A stretch of DNA of 64,000 nucleotides from Flavobacterium cheongpyeongense (GTDB lineage Bacteria; Bacteroidota; Bacteroidia; Flavobacteriales; Flavobacteriaceae), in contig NZ_QJHK01000016.1 of assembly GCF_003202435.1 (NCBI RefSeq), forward strand, positions 62,001 to 126,000, in the 5' to 3' direction. Position 1 is the stretch's first letter; every line of letters starts with the position of its first letter. Positions 53,356 through 61,512 of the stretch are shown here, piece after piece. Position numbers and translations under genes: made by a program. The notes beneath the pieces were generated by a model. That model made no database searches. It saw nothing but the letters and a program-made list of their open reading frames with translations, and was not told the origin of the DNA.

Positions 53356-54186
53356 TTAAGAAATCATCATTTGATGAATAATTTCTTTTGATAATTTTTG
53401 ATGATCTTCACAATAATCTTTCCAGGCCAATCCCATATCTCTTAGATCATATTTGGCCACAATTGTACCATAATTTTCTTTTTTCCCATTAATGGTTGGA
53501 TGCCCAATAACGTAAATGGTTTGTGCCAACTCAATCGCTAATTCAATATCATGAGTAGAAAAAATAACAGTATTAAAATCTGAAGCAGCACTTAGCAACT
53601 CAAAAGATTTTTTTACCTCTACAATATTTCCAACATCCAATCCTGAGAAAGGTTCATCCAAAACAATAAATTTATCCGAAGAAAACAACTGCTCAAGAAT
53701 TGCTGTTCTTTGTCTTTGACCTCCTGAAAGTTCGTTAGGATATTTGTCTGCACAATTTTCTAAGCCCCATTCTTGCAGGTATTTTTTTATTTTTTCCTCC
53801 TTTTCAGTAATTGAAAGCGTTGTTTTTCGCAAAGAAAATTTTAAAGCTTCTGTAACCGTTTTATGTCGGAACAGAGTATACTTCTGATCGACAAAACCAA
53901 TATCGCCTTCTTTAACAGATTTGGCTGCATTGGGCTCTTTGTTTTTAAAATCCCTTATTAAGATTTTTCCAGAATTTGAAGGAACCAATCCAGTCAAAGC
54001 TTTAAAAAAAGTCGATTTTCCCCTACCAGATCTTCCAACAAAAGCAACTACTTGTCCTGTACAATGTATGCCTTCTCGCACTACATCTTTTTCAACAAGA
54101 GTGATGTCTTTTATAATTACAGTATTATCATATGCAACGCTAAGATTTTCAACATATAAAAGCGTCTCTTTATATTCGTGTTTCAT
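53356..54186 (-). CDS. ABC importer ATP-binding protein
   Basis: This 276-residue ATPase is of the nitrate/taurine (SsuB/TauB) branch: Walker A GRSGRGKST (51-59), signature ELSGGQRQR, Walker B FIVLDEPFSGLD and switch His in STHDIELA. It is coupled to the permease gene upstream (2 bases). The Arg in GRSGRGKS is a slight variant of the usual GPSGSGKS. The transported compound is unknown. Confidence 0.9.
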   Translation of the reverse strand: MKHEYKETLLYVENLSVAYDNTVIIKDITLVEKDVVREGIHCTGQVVAFVGRSGRGKSTFFKALTGLVPSNSGKILIRDFKNKEPNAAKSVKEGDIGFVDQKYTLFRHKTVTEALKFSLRKTTLSITEKEEKIKKYLQEWGLENCADKYPNELSGGQRQRTAILEQLFSSDKFIVLDEPFSGLDVGNIVEVKKSFELLSAASDFNTVIFSTHDIELAIELAQTIYVIGHPTINGKKENYGTIVAKYDLRDMGLAWKDYCEDHQKLSKEIIHQMMIS

Positions 54187-54188
54187 CT

Positions 54189-54959
54189 TTATATTTTTGA
54201 ATATCTAAATAGCACTTTTCTTAAGAAATTTATTCCTGCATCTAAACCAAGTCCTATCAATAAAATAATGATTTGAAGTGCTATAATTCTTCCCGTGTTC
54301 ATGAACTTATCAGAATTTTTTATTAAAAATCCTAATCCTCCTGAAGCCACAACAATAGATTCTACAGTAACCAACATCATCCAGGTGATGGCCAGATTTT
54401 GTCTAATGACGTCTATCACATAATCTAATCTTCCCAGAATGATCACCTGCCAAAGTACTTCCCAACGGTTGCATTTTAACATTTTTGCATGATCAAATTC
54501 TTCTTGCGGAATATCCTTAATCACAGCTATTAAAGATGTGGTCAGGAATGTAGTCAGGAAAATTACTAAGATCCAAACCTGCATCGTTCTCGCTTCATGA
54601 ATAACCATCGTGATATAAAACGAAAGTCCCGTAAAAGGCAAAAACCGAAATTTGGTTACAAACTCAGCAATGGATTTTAATCCTGGAATTGGCCAGGTGT
54701 AAGCAAAAAATAACGAAATTATGGTGGCCAAAAAAATCGAAATAAAACAGAGTTGTAGCGAATTGGAAATATGTACTACCAGTCCTTCATTGTATAACTC
54801 TATAAAACCTTTTAGAACCTGACTTGGCGATGGAAATAAATGCTTTTCTCCAGCAGTAGTCACAAACCAAAGGATAATCAAAAGAACCAGCCAAATTATT
54901 AAGATAGTTGTTTTTTGGAACTTTGATATTCTTTCAAAGGGAGTGAAATATTTTATCAT
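54189..54959 (-). CDS. ABC importer permease (SsuC/TauC type)
   Basis: This 256-residue membrane protein (ATG at 54959) has six hydrophobic segments and the EAA-type loop pattern EEFDHAKMLKCNRWEVLWQVI characteristic of taurine/nitrate-type permeases. A TTG at 54983 was rejected because it lies inside a perfect stem-loop. The gene follows the substrate-binding/OmpA fusion after that hairpin and precedes its ATPase. Confidence 0.88.
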   Translation of the reverse strand: MIKYFTPFERISKFQKTTILIIWLVLLIILWFVTTAGEKHLFPSPSQVLKGFIELYNEGLVVHISNSLQLCFISIFLATIISLFFAYTWPIPGLKSIAEFVTKFRFLPFTGLSFYITMVIHEARTMQVWILVIFLTTFLTTSLIAVIKDIPQEEFDHAKMLKCNRWEVLWQVIILGRLDYVIDVIRQNLAITWMMLVTVESIVVASGGLGFLIKNSDKFMNTGRIIALQIIILLIGLGLDAGINFLRKVLFRYSKI

Positions 54960-54970
54960 ATTTAATAGAA

Positions 54971-54994
54971 GAAGGCTACCCAAAGATAGCCTTC
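54971..54994. promoter_or_regulatory. intercistronic stem-loop
   Basis: gaaggcta (54971-54978) and tagccttc (54987-54994) are exact reverse complements around an 8-base loop, between the substrate-binding/OmpA gene and the permease gene. No strong T-run follows on the minus strand, so it probably stabilises or partly stops the upstream message rather than ending it. Confidence 0.65.
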
Positions 54995-55007
54995 AATATT
55001 GAAATTA

Positions 55008-56822
55008 TTATTTTAAAAACGTAATGACTACACGTCTGTTCAGCGCTTTTCCTGATTCAGAATTGTTATTCGCTATTGGTTCGTTTTGACCTTTTCCATC
55101 AACCATTTGAAAACGGCTGGCAGGAATTCCTTTTTGTTTCAAATAATTTACAACAGCTTCCGCTCTACTTTTTGAAAGTGCTAAATTTGAAGATGCATTT
55201 CCAACATTATCTGTGTGCCCTACAACGGTCAGTTTTGTGTTTTCGGCTTGCACCAAAAGATTATAAATTTTTTCTACCTCTTTACCCGATGAATTAGAAA
55301 TTTCGGCACTTCCTGTATTAAAATTAATTTTCCATTCTCCAGAAGCAACAACCTCTGTCGCCTGGCTACTATAATCTGCTTTATCTGCAGAAGTCGATTC
55401 GATATCGTTGATGTTTTTCAAGAAAAATAAATTGACTGCCTGATCATAAGGAACTACAGCACCTACATTTTCATTAAACCCGAACGGATTCAATTCTGTT
55501 AAATATCCTGATACCTGATTGTAAACTGATTTGTATCTGTTTACACCATCTGACAATCCAAAATATTGCATTGCATCTGCATAGTTGAATACTTTTGAAC
55601 CACCCATGTTATAAGTTAAACCGCCCTTAGTACCTTGTTCTCCCTTAAACATTTTATACCAATACTCTGGTGTTTCCATTTTATAAGTATCCGAAATGGC
55701 TTGTGAAGCTCTCACTTTCCAATCTTCGTAATTTTTCATCTGGTTAGAAGCTGTTAATGCTGATTTTAAAATGTTCGAAACAATTTCCGGATTTTTTACA
55801 GCCCATTCTTTTACACCTATAAGTGCCGTTGGCATTTGGTTGTTAAACTCTTTTGTTGAAACAATATCTACAAAACCTGAAAGTTTATCAAAAACTGTTT
55901 TGTCTCCAGGAGTCCATGTTGCACAACCATCTATTTTTCTGTTAACAGATTTTCCAGTTAATTTTCCATTTACAACTTCTTTCAAAGTTACAGTCCATCC
56001 TGTTGTTTGAGATTTAATCAATTCTTCTGCCGATTTGATATAATCATCATTTTCTGAAGGATAAATATTTACAGCTTCTGCATCATAGGTTGCCGGATCT
56101 GGATTTACTTTCAATCCGTTTGCAAAACAGTAGTTTACCGTTGTAACCCAGTCACCATCTCCAAGAACTGCAGAAATTACAGCACCTTTCATCGATTTTG
56201 GATCTGATTTCCAGTTTGGTGGTCCGATTAATTTATCTTCACCGTAACTCATCCCCACAACACCCATAACTTGCAGGTGGTACTTGTCTTTTCCGTATTT
56301 TTCGTCTAATGATTTTTGAACAGAACTAATATAAAATGGCGCACCATCTCCCATAATCATAACTGCAAAAGCACTTTTATCTGATGTAGGAAAAGCCTCT
56401 CCTTTATCAAACTCTTCAATAAACTTCATTTGCATGTTACGCAATTCTGAAAGCCAGTCTTGACGGATAATCTCAAGATTAACTCCGTTTTTTTCCATCA
56501 AAGAACCTTTGGTTGTTTTTGGCCCACCATTAGAAACGATAATTCCAGATTGAGCATTCCAGGCATAACCTGCAATCCTTACTAAAGGTTTACCTGCAAC
56601 CTCAGAAGATAGTTCTGTAGTTGGCAGTGCAATTTTTTCAGCATTAGTAACATTATTAACATCTGTCTGATTTAAATCAATACCATTTAATTGTTTCGAA
56701 ACAGCGGTCTTAATTCCCGGAGACAAATAATATACCCCTCCTAAAATTGCACCAATTCCGGCAATAACGATAATTAATTCAGAAAACGTTGTCAGCTTTT
56801 CTGTTCTTAAAATTTTTCCCAT
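55008..56822 (-). CDS. substrate-binding protein fused to OmpA domain
   Basis: This 604-residue protein has one N-terminal membrane helix (ELIIVIAGIGAILGGVYYL). A periplasmic binding domain of the nitrate/taurine/PhnD type follows (about 75-420), and a C-terminal OmpA peptidoglycan-binding domain (about 490-604). The OmpA domain shows VVGHTDNVGNASSNLALSKSRA, GKGQNEPIA and the terminal NRRVVI, with Asp and Arg for diaminopimelate binding. An ABC binding protein held in the inner membrane and tied to the cell wall is unusual. It is predicted to deliver or sense a ligand for the permease downstream. Confidence 0.87.
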   Translation of the reverse strand: MGKILRTEKLTTFSELIIVIAGIGAILGGVYYLSPGIKTAVSKQLNGIDLNQTDVNNVTNAEKIALPTTELSSEVAGKPLVRIAGYAWNAQSGIIVSNGGPKTTKGSLMEKNGVNLEIIRQDWLSELRNMQMKFIEEFDKGEAFPTSDKSAFAVMIMGDGAPFYISSVQKSLDEKYGKDKYHLQVMGVVGMSYGEDKLIGPPNWKSDPKSMKGAVISAVLGDGDWVTTVNYCFANGLKVNPDPATYDAEAVNIYPSENDDYIKSAEELIKSQTTGWTVTLKEVVNGKLTGKSVNRKIDGCATWTPGDKTVFDKLSGFVDIVSTKEFNNQMPTALIGVKEWAVKNPEIVSNILKSALTASNQMKNYEDWKVRASQAISDTYKMETPEYWYKMFKGEQGTKGGLTYNMGGSKVFNYADAMQYFGLSDGVNRYKSVYNQVSGYLTELNPFGFNENVGAVVPYDQAVNLFFLKNINDIESTSADKADYSSQATEVVASGEWKINFNTGSAEISNSSGKEVEKIYNLLVQAENTKLTVVGHTDNVGNASSNLALSKSRAEAVVNYLKQKGIPASRFQMVDGKGQNEPIANNNSESGKALNRRVVITFLK

Positions 56823-56849
56823 TTTATGTATAAAATTAAATTTACTGTA

Positions 56850-57974
56850 TTAAAAAATATCTCCAAAACCACCACTAGATAACTTATCCTCTTTGGTCAT
56901 TTTGTAATTTGGACTTGTATATTTTGTCGAATCCGGAATGGTGTTATCTCCAGTTTTTATTTCATCTGCCAACGAATCCAATCTTGAGTAAAGCTCATCA
57001 TTATCAACAGAATATTTAGAAGTCAATGCATCAATATCAATCAAGTTTTCAGATGTTTTGGCAATATCCAATGCAATTGTAGAAGTTACCACTTCTAATG
57101 CATATTCTAATTCCCAATCTTTAGTAAACATCATGGCACTTTTGGCACTCTCAGTCGCTTCTTTTGCATTCTTTGCAAATTGATATTCTTTTTGAAGCAT
57201 CTTAACCGTAACATCAAAATCAGCAATCTTGATATCGATAGCTGTTCCGGCCAAAGTTAGTTTTCTGTCCATCTTACCCAAAACATTAGCACGAACACCG
57301 TATTTTTGAATGAAACTTTTACTTTGTTCATATTGAGTCGAAACACGTTGAGAATCACTCAGTTTTTTTGCTAATTCACTTTGCAACGCTACATATTCAT
57401 CTGTGTCTTTTGCAGCGACTCCGTTAATCTTGACCATTTCATCCATGGCAGATTTTAGTTTTTCTGACTGGCGTTGCAAACTCAAAACATCTTCCTGAAA
57501 TGATTTTGCCTCCTTTTCAGATTTACTTGCCTCAATCTCCATTTCGTTTTTTAAACCTTTAAGTTTTGCCTTAGTGTTTTTAAAAACTTCACGGTTTTTG
57601 ATCATTTTCTGCTTTTGTTCTTCTAACTCATTAAAAGGATTACTTTGAATCAATGCTTTATGAAGATTCCTGGTCGCAAAACGAAGTGCTTTCCTAATTA
57701 CCGGAGCCATCATTACCAAAAAAACTAAAAACACACCCGTTGCTGATAAAGCAATTGCTTGTCCTAGCATTGTAAATAGTGGTGGAATGATATACGTCCA
57801 TACCAAATAACCTCCCACTCCTAACAAACCTAAAGCTAAAGCTAAAAATAAGGACTTCTCTCCTTTTTTAAGTGTTCCTGATTTTAAAGCAATTTCTCCT
57901 TTAGACTCATCAAAATGTTTAAGAATTGGAAGTGCTAAAAGTGTACTTTTTTCTTGTTCGTATTTATTCATCAT
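56850..57974 (-). CDS. membrane coiled-coil protein of unknown function
   Basis: This 374-residue protein has two membrane helices (about 42-62 and 70-95), then a long coiled coil (about 125-225) and a helical C-terminal part rich in Ala, Lys and Asp. The coiled coil is PspA-like in look only. I do not recognise the family. Its start overlaps the stop of the gene upstream by 4 bases, so the two are made together. A scaffold linking the ABC complex with the AAA+ ATPase is possible but unproved. Confidence 0.8.
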   Translation of the reverse strand: MMNKYEQEKSTLLALPILKHFDESKGEIALKSGTLKKGEKSLFLALALGLLGVGGYLVWTYIIPPLFTMLGQAIALSATGVFLVFLVMMAPVIRKALRFATRNLHKALIQSNPFNELEEQKQKMIKNREVFKNTKAKLKGLKNEMEIEASKSEKEAKSFQEDVLSLQRQSEKLKSAMDEMVKINGVAAKDTDEYVALQSELAKKLSDSQRVSTQYEQSKSFIQKYGVRANVLGKMDRKLTLAGTAIDIKIADFDVTVKMLQKEYQFAKNAKEATESAKSAMMFTKDWELEYALEVVTSTIALDIAKTSENLIDIDALTSKYSVDNDELYSRLDSLADEIKTGDNTIPDSTKYTSPNYKMTKEDKLSSGGFGDIF

Positions 57975-58645
57975 TGCAAATATTGGTTGATTCCTGTGAT
58001 TACTGTATTGATTGATGTTATTATTTTTTCTTTGGCCAAATTGTTAGCTTCCATTTTTAATTGAATTTCTGAAAGCTGTTCCATATTTATAGGATCAACT
58101 TTTTGTAGTTCCATTTTTTTTGCTTCTAATTCTTTTTGCAGGTCTAAAATTTTGGCTTCCAGTTCTGAAATATTTTTGGATAAATTATATTTTTCTTTCG
58201 TAATACTATTGTCTAAATCTGCCTTTTTAGCTTTACCAATAGTATCATACTTAACAAATACTTTTTCTATTTCGGTAATATAAAAACTTCCTTTTTGTAA
58301 AAGAAATTCTTTAGTTAAATCAGATTTGATTGTTTTTCCCATCGTAAATGCCATCTGATAACTCTGCGGATTTGTTACTCCAACAGCCATAACAGATTTA
58401 TACATTTCAAAAAAATCAAAACCTGCTTCATTCAATGATTCAAAACCTTTATCATAAACTTCGAAAATCTCATTCAAAAAAGGATTAGTCAACGAATTTG
58501 TTGGAAAGGATTCTGTATGTGTCGGAAACTTATTGTCAGGGGCTCCAGCAATTTGCCCAGATGATTGAACTACTTTTGATTCTTGAGACTTAGTGCCCTC
58601 TTCATTAATAAAGAGGCTTTTCCAATTAAAACTTTCTTTTGCCAT
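57971..58645 (-). CDS. soluble coiled-coil protein of unknown function
   Basis: This 224-residue protein starts MAKESFNWKSLFINEEG and has a helical central part and a C-terminal coiled coil (about 150-200, with ELEAKILDLQKELEAKKMELQ). No signal peptide or membrane helix is seen. It is the first gene of the six-gene operon and is translationally coupled to the membrane coiled-coil gene. The family is unknown to me. Confidence 0.8.
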   Translation of the reverse strand: MAKESFNWKSLFINEEGTKSQESKVVQSSGQIAGAPDNKFPTHTESFPTNSLTNPFLNEIFEVYDKGFESLNEAGFDFFEMYKSVMAVGVTNPQSYQMAFTMGKTIKSDLTKEFLLQKGSFYITEIEKVFVKYDTIGKAKKADLDNSITKEKYNLSKNISELEAKILDLQKELEAKKMELQKVDPINMEQLSEIQLKMEANNLAKEKIITSINTVITGINQYLQ

Positions 58646-58764
58646 TGTTAATAGTTAATCTGTTTTTATATTTTCTGTCTATTTTATAAAGACACACAAA
58701 TGTTAAAATGCTACTTAATTTAAAACTATAAATGTAAGTATTTTTAACAAAATGTAATCAATTA

Positions 58765-59211
58765 TTATAAACTGAGTTTATTCTCATCCAAAACTTTTAC
58801 AAAATGAAAACCCTTAGGGCTATAACCCTGATTATAATAAAAACGATGTGCTGCAAAATTCCCTGTAAAAGCGTCCAAAACAATAGTACTGCAATCTAAA
58901 GCTAAAGCCTTTTTTTCTATGTAGTCTGTCAACAGTTTTCCTATACCTTTTGACCTATGTTGAGGATTAACAACAAAATTATCTATTTCGAGATATTTTC
59001 CAGTCCATAATTTTGTTGAAGACCAACAACCAGTAATACCTAAACAAATTTCATTTTCAAAAACAGCAACTTGTATATAATTATGTGGCACCATTTGCGA
59101 AAGATAAGTCTCATATCTTTTAACCGAAAGATTGGGATAAAGAAATCTCATCGTTTCTATTTGAGCCAACATCTCCGTAATTTGAGTTAACTCTTGTATT
59201 TTTAATTCCAT
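58765..59211 (-). CDS. GNAT family N-acetyltransferase
   Basis: This 148-residue protein has the acetyl-CoA-binding motif HRSKGIGKLL and a standard GNAT strand-helix order (IDNFVVNPQHR, TIVLDAFTGNFAAHRFYYNQGY). The acceptor is unknown. The ATG at 59211 was chosen over a TTG at 59232, which lies within a -7 promoter element. It is a single gene next to the repeat region. Confidence 0.87.
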   Translation of the reverse strand: MELKIQELTQITEMLAQIETMRFLYPNLSVKRYETYLSQMVPHNYIQVAVFENEICLGITGCWSSTKLWTGKYLEIDNFVVNPQHRSKGIGKLLTDYIEKKALALDCSTIVLDAFTGNFAAHRFYYNQGYSPKGFHFVKVLDENKLSL

Positions 59212-59229
59212 TTCTATAAAAAATAAAGG

Positions 59230-59237
59230 CAAAAATA
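59230..59237 (-). promoter_or_regulatory. -7 promoter element of the GNAT gene
   Basis: On the minus strand this reads TATTTTTG, an exact TAnnTTTG match 18 bases before the ATG at 59211. No -33 TTG is seen at the usual distance. Confidence 0.5.
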
Positions 59238-59312
59238 CTTAATTTTTTTTTGTTGTTGCTGATACCATTTAAAAACAAACATGTGAAATATGTAAATGAT
59301 TGCCCGGAATTA

Positions 59313-59332
59313 TGTAAGATTTCTTTCTTACA
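59313..59332. promoter_or_regulatory. inverted repeat before hairpin array 1
   Basis: tgtaaga (59313-59319) and tcttaca (59326-59332) are exact reverse complements with a 6-base loop. The repeat lies directly upstream of the promoter-like word at 59340 and could be an operator covering the -33 region, or a hairpin on its own. Confidence 0.45.
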
Positions 59333-59339
59333 ATAATCA

Positions 59340-59347
59340 TAAATTTG
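59340..59347 (+). promoter_or_regulatory. -7 element before hairpin array 1
   Basis: TAAATTTG is an exact TAnnTTTG match 6 bases before the first hairpin unit (59354). It suggests that array 1 is transcribed on the plus strand with the first unit at the 5' end of the RNA. Confidence 0.5.
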
Positions 59348-59353
59348 CTTCAC

Positions 59354-59518
59354 AGGGATTGAGAAAGCTAGATAGAACCCTTATAAAAAGGAAGCATTGG
59401 GACTAATAAAGCTTGTTTGTTCCCATAAAAGACAAAGCACTGCAGATCCTTTCTGCTTATAATTTTATAAAATGGTATTGATTCTCAATTTTTTGGGGAA
59501 ATTGAGGATCACCATTTT
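59354..59518 (+). repeat. hairpin array 1 with terminal module
   Basis: Two hairpin units (GGG at 59355 and at 59399) each have a GGG/CCC stem, a conserved AGCT in the loop and an A-rich linker ending in AAAGCA or GAAGCA. They are followed by a small hairpin gcaga (59442-59446) / tctgc (59452-59456) and a long hairpin whose outer arms are aaaatggt (59469-59476) and accatttt (59511-59518), with GGGGA in the loop region. The same order recurs in array 2. No reading frame explains it. Confidence 0.85.
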
Positions 59519-59940
59519 ACAAGCCCTTAAAATAAACAACCTTCTATATTGAGAGCCAGCAAAGTTTATTTTGTTTGTTATTTTTTTTAAATGAATAATT
59601 CAAACAAAGACATTGTTTATTCATTTAATAAAGTTTTCTAATAATACCTTATTTCAATTCTCACTCTATATTAATCATTTCAACTTAATAAAACAGTTAT
59701 TTATAAATCTTTCTTAGTAAAAATTTATGATCTTATATGTCTAATAAGTATGCAAACTAAGGCTTAAATCCATATAACTTAAACAAAATCAATACTTTAA
59801 ATTTGTTGAATTTATATAGCAAGGTGGAAAAAAATAAAATTAAAAAATCACTAAATGTGGGTATTGTGAGTTTAATAATATAATTAAATATTTGTAATAC
59901 TAAAAAAGCAAATATTTTTAGAAAAAATTGTAATAAATAA
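59519..59940. other. AT-rich spacer between the two arrays
   Basis: These 422 bases separate the two arrays. They contain an inverted repeat, aaatgaataa (59589-59598) with ttattcattt (59617-59626). A 74-codon minus-strand frame at 59757-59981 is low-complexity Phe/Leu-rich and runs into the second array, so it is not taken as a gene. Nothing else is seen. Confidence 0.6.
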
Positions 59941-60490
59941 AGGGATTGATTAGAGCTGATATGTAACCCTTTAAAAAACAAAGCATTGGGATTATTAAGC
60001 TATTTTGTTCCCATAAAAACAAAGCATGGGATTTATAAAGCTAGTTTGTTCCCACAAAAACAAAGCAAGGGATTGATTAGAGCTGATACGTAACCCTTAA
60101 AAAAACAAAGCATTGGGATTTATAAAGCTAGTTTGTTCCCATAAAAACAAAGCATAGGGATTGATACAGCTAATATGTAACCCTTAAAAAAACAGAGCCG
60201 GGAAAATTTAGCTATTTGTACCCTAAAAAAACAAAGCAAGGGATTGATTACAGCTGTTCGTAACCCTTAAAAAAAACAGAGCATTGGGACTTATAAAGCT
60301 AGTTTGTTCCCATAAAAACAAAGCAAGGGATTGATATTAGAGCTGACATGTAACCCTTAAAAAAACAGAGCACTGGGATTGATAAAGCTAGTTTGTTCCC
60401 ATAAAAGACAAAGCAAGTGGTTAATTTCCACTAAAATCTTTAAAATGGAACTGATTCTTGGGGAAAGAATTCTCAGGAATCACCATTTTA
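59941..60490 (+). repeat. hairpin array 2 with terminal module
   Basis: Eleven hairpin units start with GGG at about 59942, 59988, 60028, 60069, 60115, 60157, 60200, 60240, 60286, 60327 and 60375 (period 40-48). Two alternating classes occur: stem AAGGG/CCCTT with inner TAGAGCTGAT, and stem TGGGA/TTCCCA with inner AAAGCTAGTTT. Linkers read AAAAACAAAGCA or AAACAGAGCA. The array ends with a small hairpin agtgg (60416-60420) / ccact (60428-60432) and a long hairpin with arms taaaatgg (60441-60448) and ccatttta (60483-60490) around GGGGA, as in array 1. Confidence 0.88.
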
Positions 60491-60521
60491 AAATCTAATT
60501 TAAGAATAATGGGGGATTCTT

Positions 60522-60569
60522 AAATACAAAAAAGAGCCTGCAAGTTAATTGTGGGCTCTTTTTGTATTT
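60522..60569. terminator. bidirectional terminator of the atp operon and array
   Basis: The arms 60522-60538 (aaatacaaaaaagagcc) and 60554-60569 (ggctctttttgtattt) form a stem of about 16 bp with a GC-rich core and A/T-runs on both sides. It can stop the atp operon on the minus strand and array transcription on the plus strand. Confidence 0.88.
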
Positions 60570-60582
60570 AATTTTGAAAAAA

Positions 60583-61443
60583 TTATCCATTCAACGCTTC
60601 TGCACCACCAACGATCTCTAAAATCTCATTTGTAATGGCAGCCTGACGTGCTTTGTTATAAGTCAGTTTCAATTGGTTTCTTAATTCTGTGGCATTGTCA
60701 GTTGCTTTATGCATTGCTGTCATACGAGCTCCATGTTCAGAAGCAAATGAATCACGAATACCTTTGTACAATTGCATTTTTAACGATTTAGGAATCAAAG
60801 TCAACACAATTTCTTCTTTTGAAGGTTCAAAAATGTAATCTCCAACAGAAACAGGTTTATCAGATTTAATTGGAGCTAAAGGTAAAAACTGCTCGACCTG
60901 AACAATCTGAGTTGCAGCATTCTTAAACTGATTATAAACCAATTCAATTCTGTCGTATTCACCAGATAAGAATTTTTCAGTTAAATTATCTGCAATATTA
61001 GCAACATTATCAAAAGTCAAGTGATCAAAAATTGAATTATGATGACCATGAACTTTATGAGTTTTTGCTAAAACATCGTTTCCTTTTTTCCCAATAGGAA
61101 AAACATCCACTTGTTTACCGGCATAAAATTCAGTACGGTTTTTGATTTCTTTAATTACATTGCTATTAAAAGCACCACATAAACCCCTGTTTGAAGTTAT
61201 AGCTACAAGCAATACTTTTTTGACTTCGCGTTGAGTTGCATAATCTCCTCCAACTTCACCATCTAATGTAGCAGAAAGATTTTGAAGCAATTCTGTTAAT
61301 TTCTCGGCATAAGGGCGCATTGCAGTGATTGCATCTTGTGCTTTCTTAAGCTTTGCAGCAGAAACCATTTTCATAGCCGATGTAATCTGCATCGTCGATG
61401 AAACGGAAGTAATTCTATTACGGATTTCCTTTAAATTTGCCAT
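60583..61443 (-). CDS. atpG: ATP synthase F1 gamma subunit
   Basis: This 286-residue protein matches AtpG: MANLKEIRNRITSVSSTMQITSAMKMVSAAKLKKAQ at the N-terminus, ITSNRGLCGAFN in the middle and a C-terminal helix ending RQAAITNEILEIVGGAEAL. It forms the central rotor stalk of F1. It is the last gene of the minus-strand atp operon in the window and is followed by a strong terminator. A 69-base gap with an inverted repeat separates it from atpA. Confidence 0.97.
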   Translation of the reverse strand: MANLKEIRNRITSVSSTMQITSAMKMVSAAKLKKAQDAITAMRPYAEKLTELLQNLSATLDGEVGGDYATQREVKKVLLVAITSNRGLCGAFNSNVIKEIKNRTEFYAGKQVDVFPIGKKGNDVLAKTHKVHGHHNSIFDHLTFDNVANIADNLTEKFLSGEYDRIELVYNQFKNAATQIVQVEQFLPLAPIKSDKPVSVGDYIFEPSKEEIVLTLIPKSLKMQLYKGIRDSFASEHGARMTAMHKATDNATELRNQLKLTYNKARQAAITNEILEIVGGAEALNG

Positions 61444-61463
61444 TTTTTTAGTGATTCGCTATT

Positions 61464-61502
61464 AGTGAATAGTGAATAGCTTGTTACTAATCACTATTCA
61501 CT
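61464..61502. repeat. inverted repeat between atpA and atpG
   Basis: agtgaatagtga (61464-61475) and tcactattcact (61491-61502) are exact 12-base reverse complements with a 15-base spacer. The word GTGAATAG recurs next to them. It forms an mRNA hairpin that may affect the alpha to gamma expression ratio or RNA stability. Confidence 0.65.
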
Positions 61503-61512
61503 TATTACTATA

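Noticed and set aside
59757..59981. 74-codon minus-strand frame in the array region
   Set aside because: It is low-complexity Phe/Leu-rich, lies in AT-rich DNA and runs into the first hairpin unit. No supporting start region or family.
59941..60415. Possible CRISPR array in the repeat region
   Set aside because: Units have no constant repeat with unique spacers: each unit varies throughout its length, the linkers are only about 12 bases, and no cas gene is in the window.
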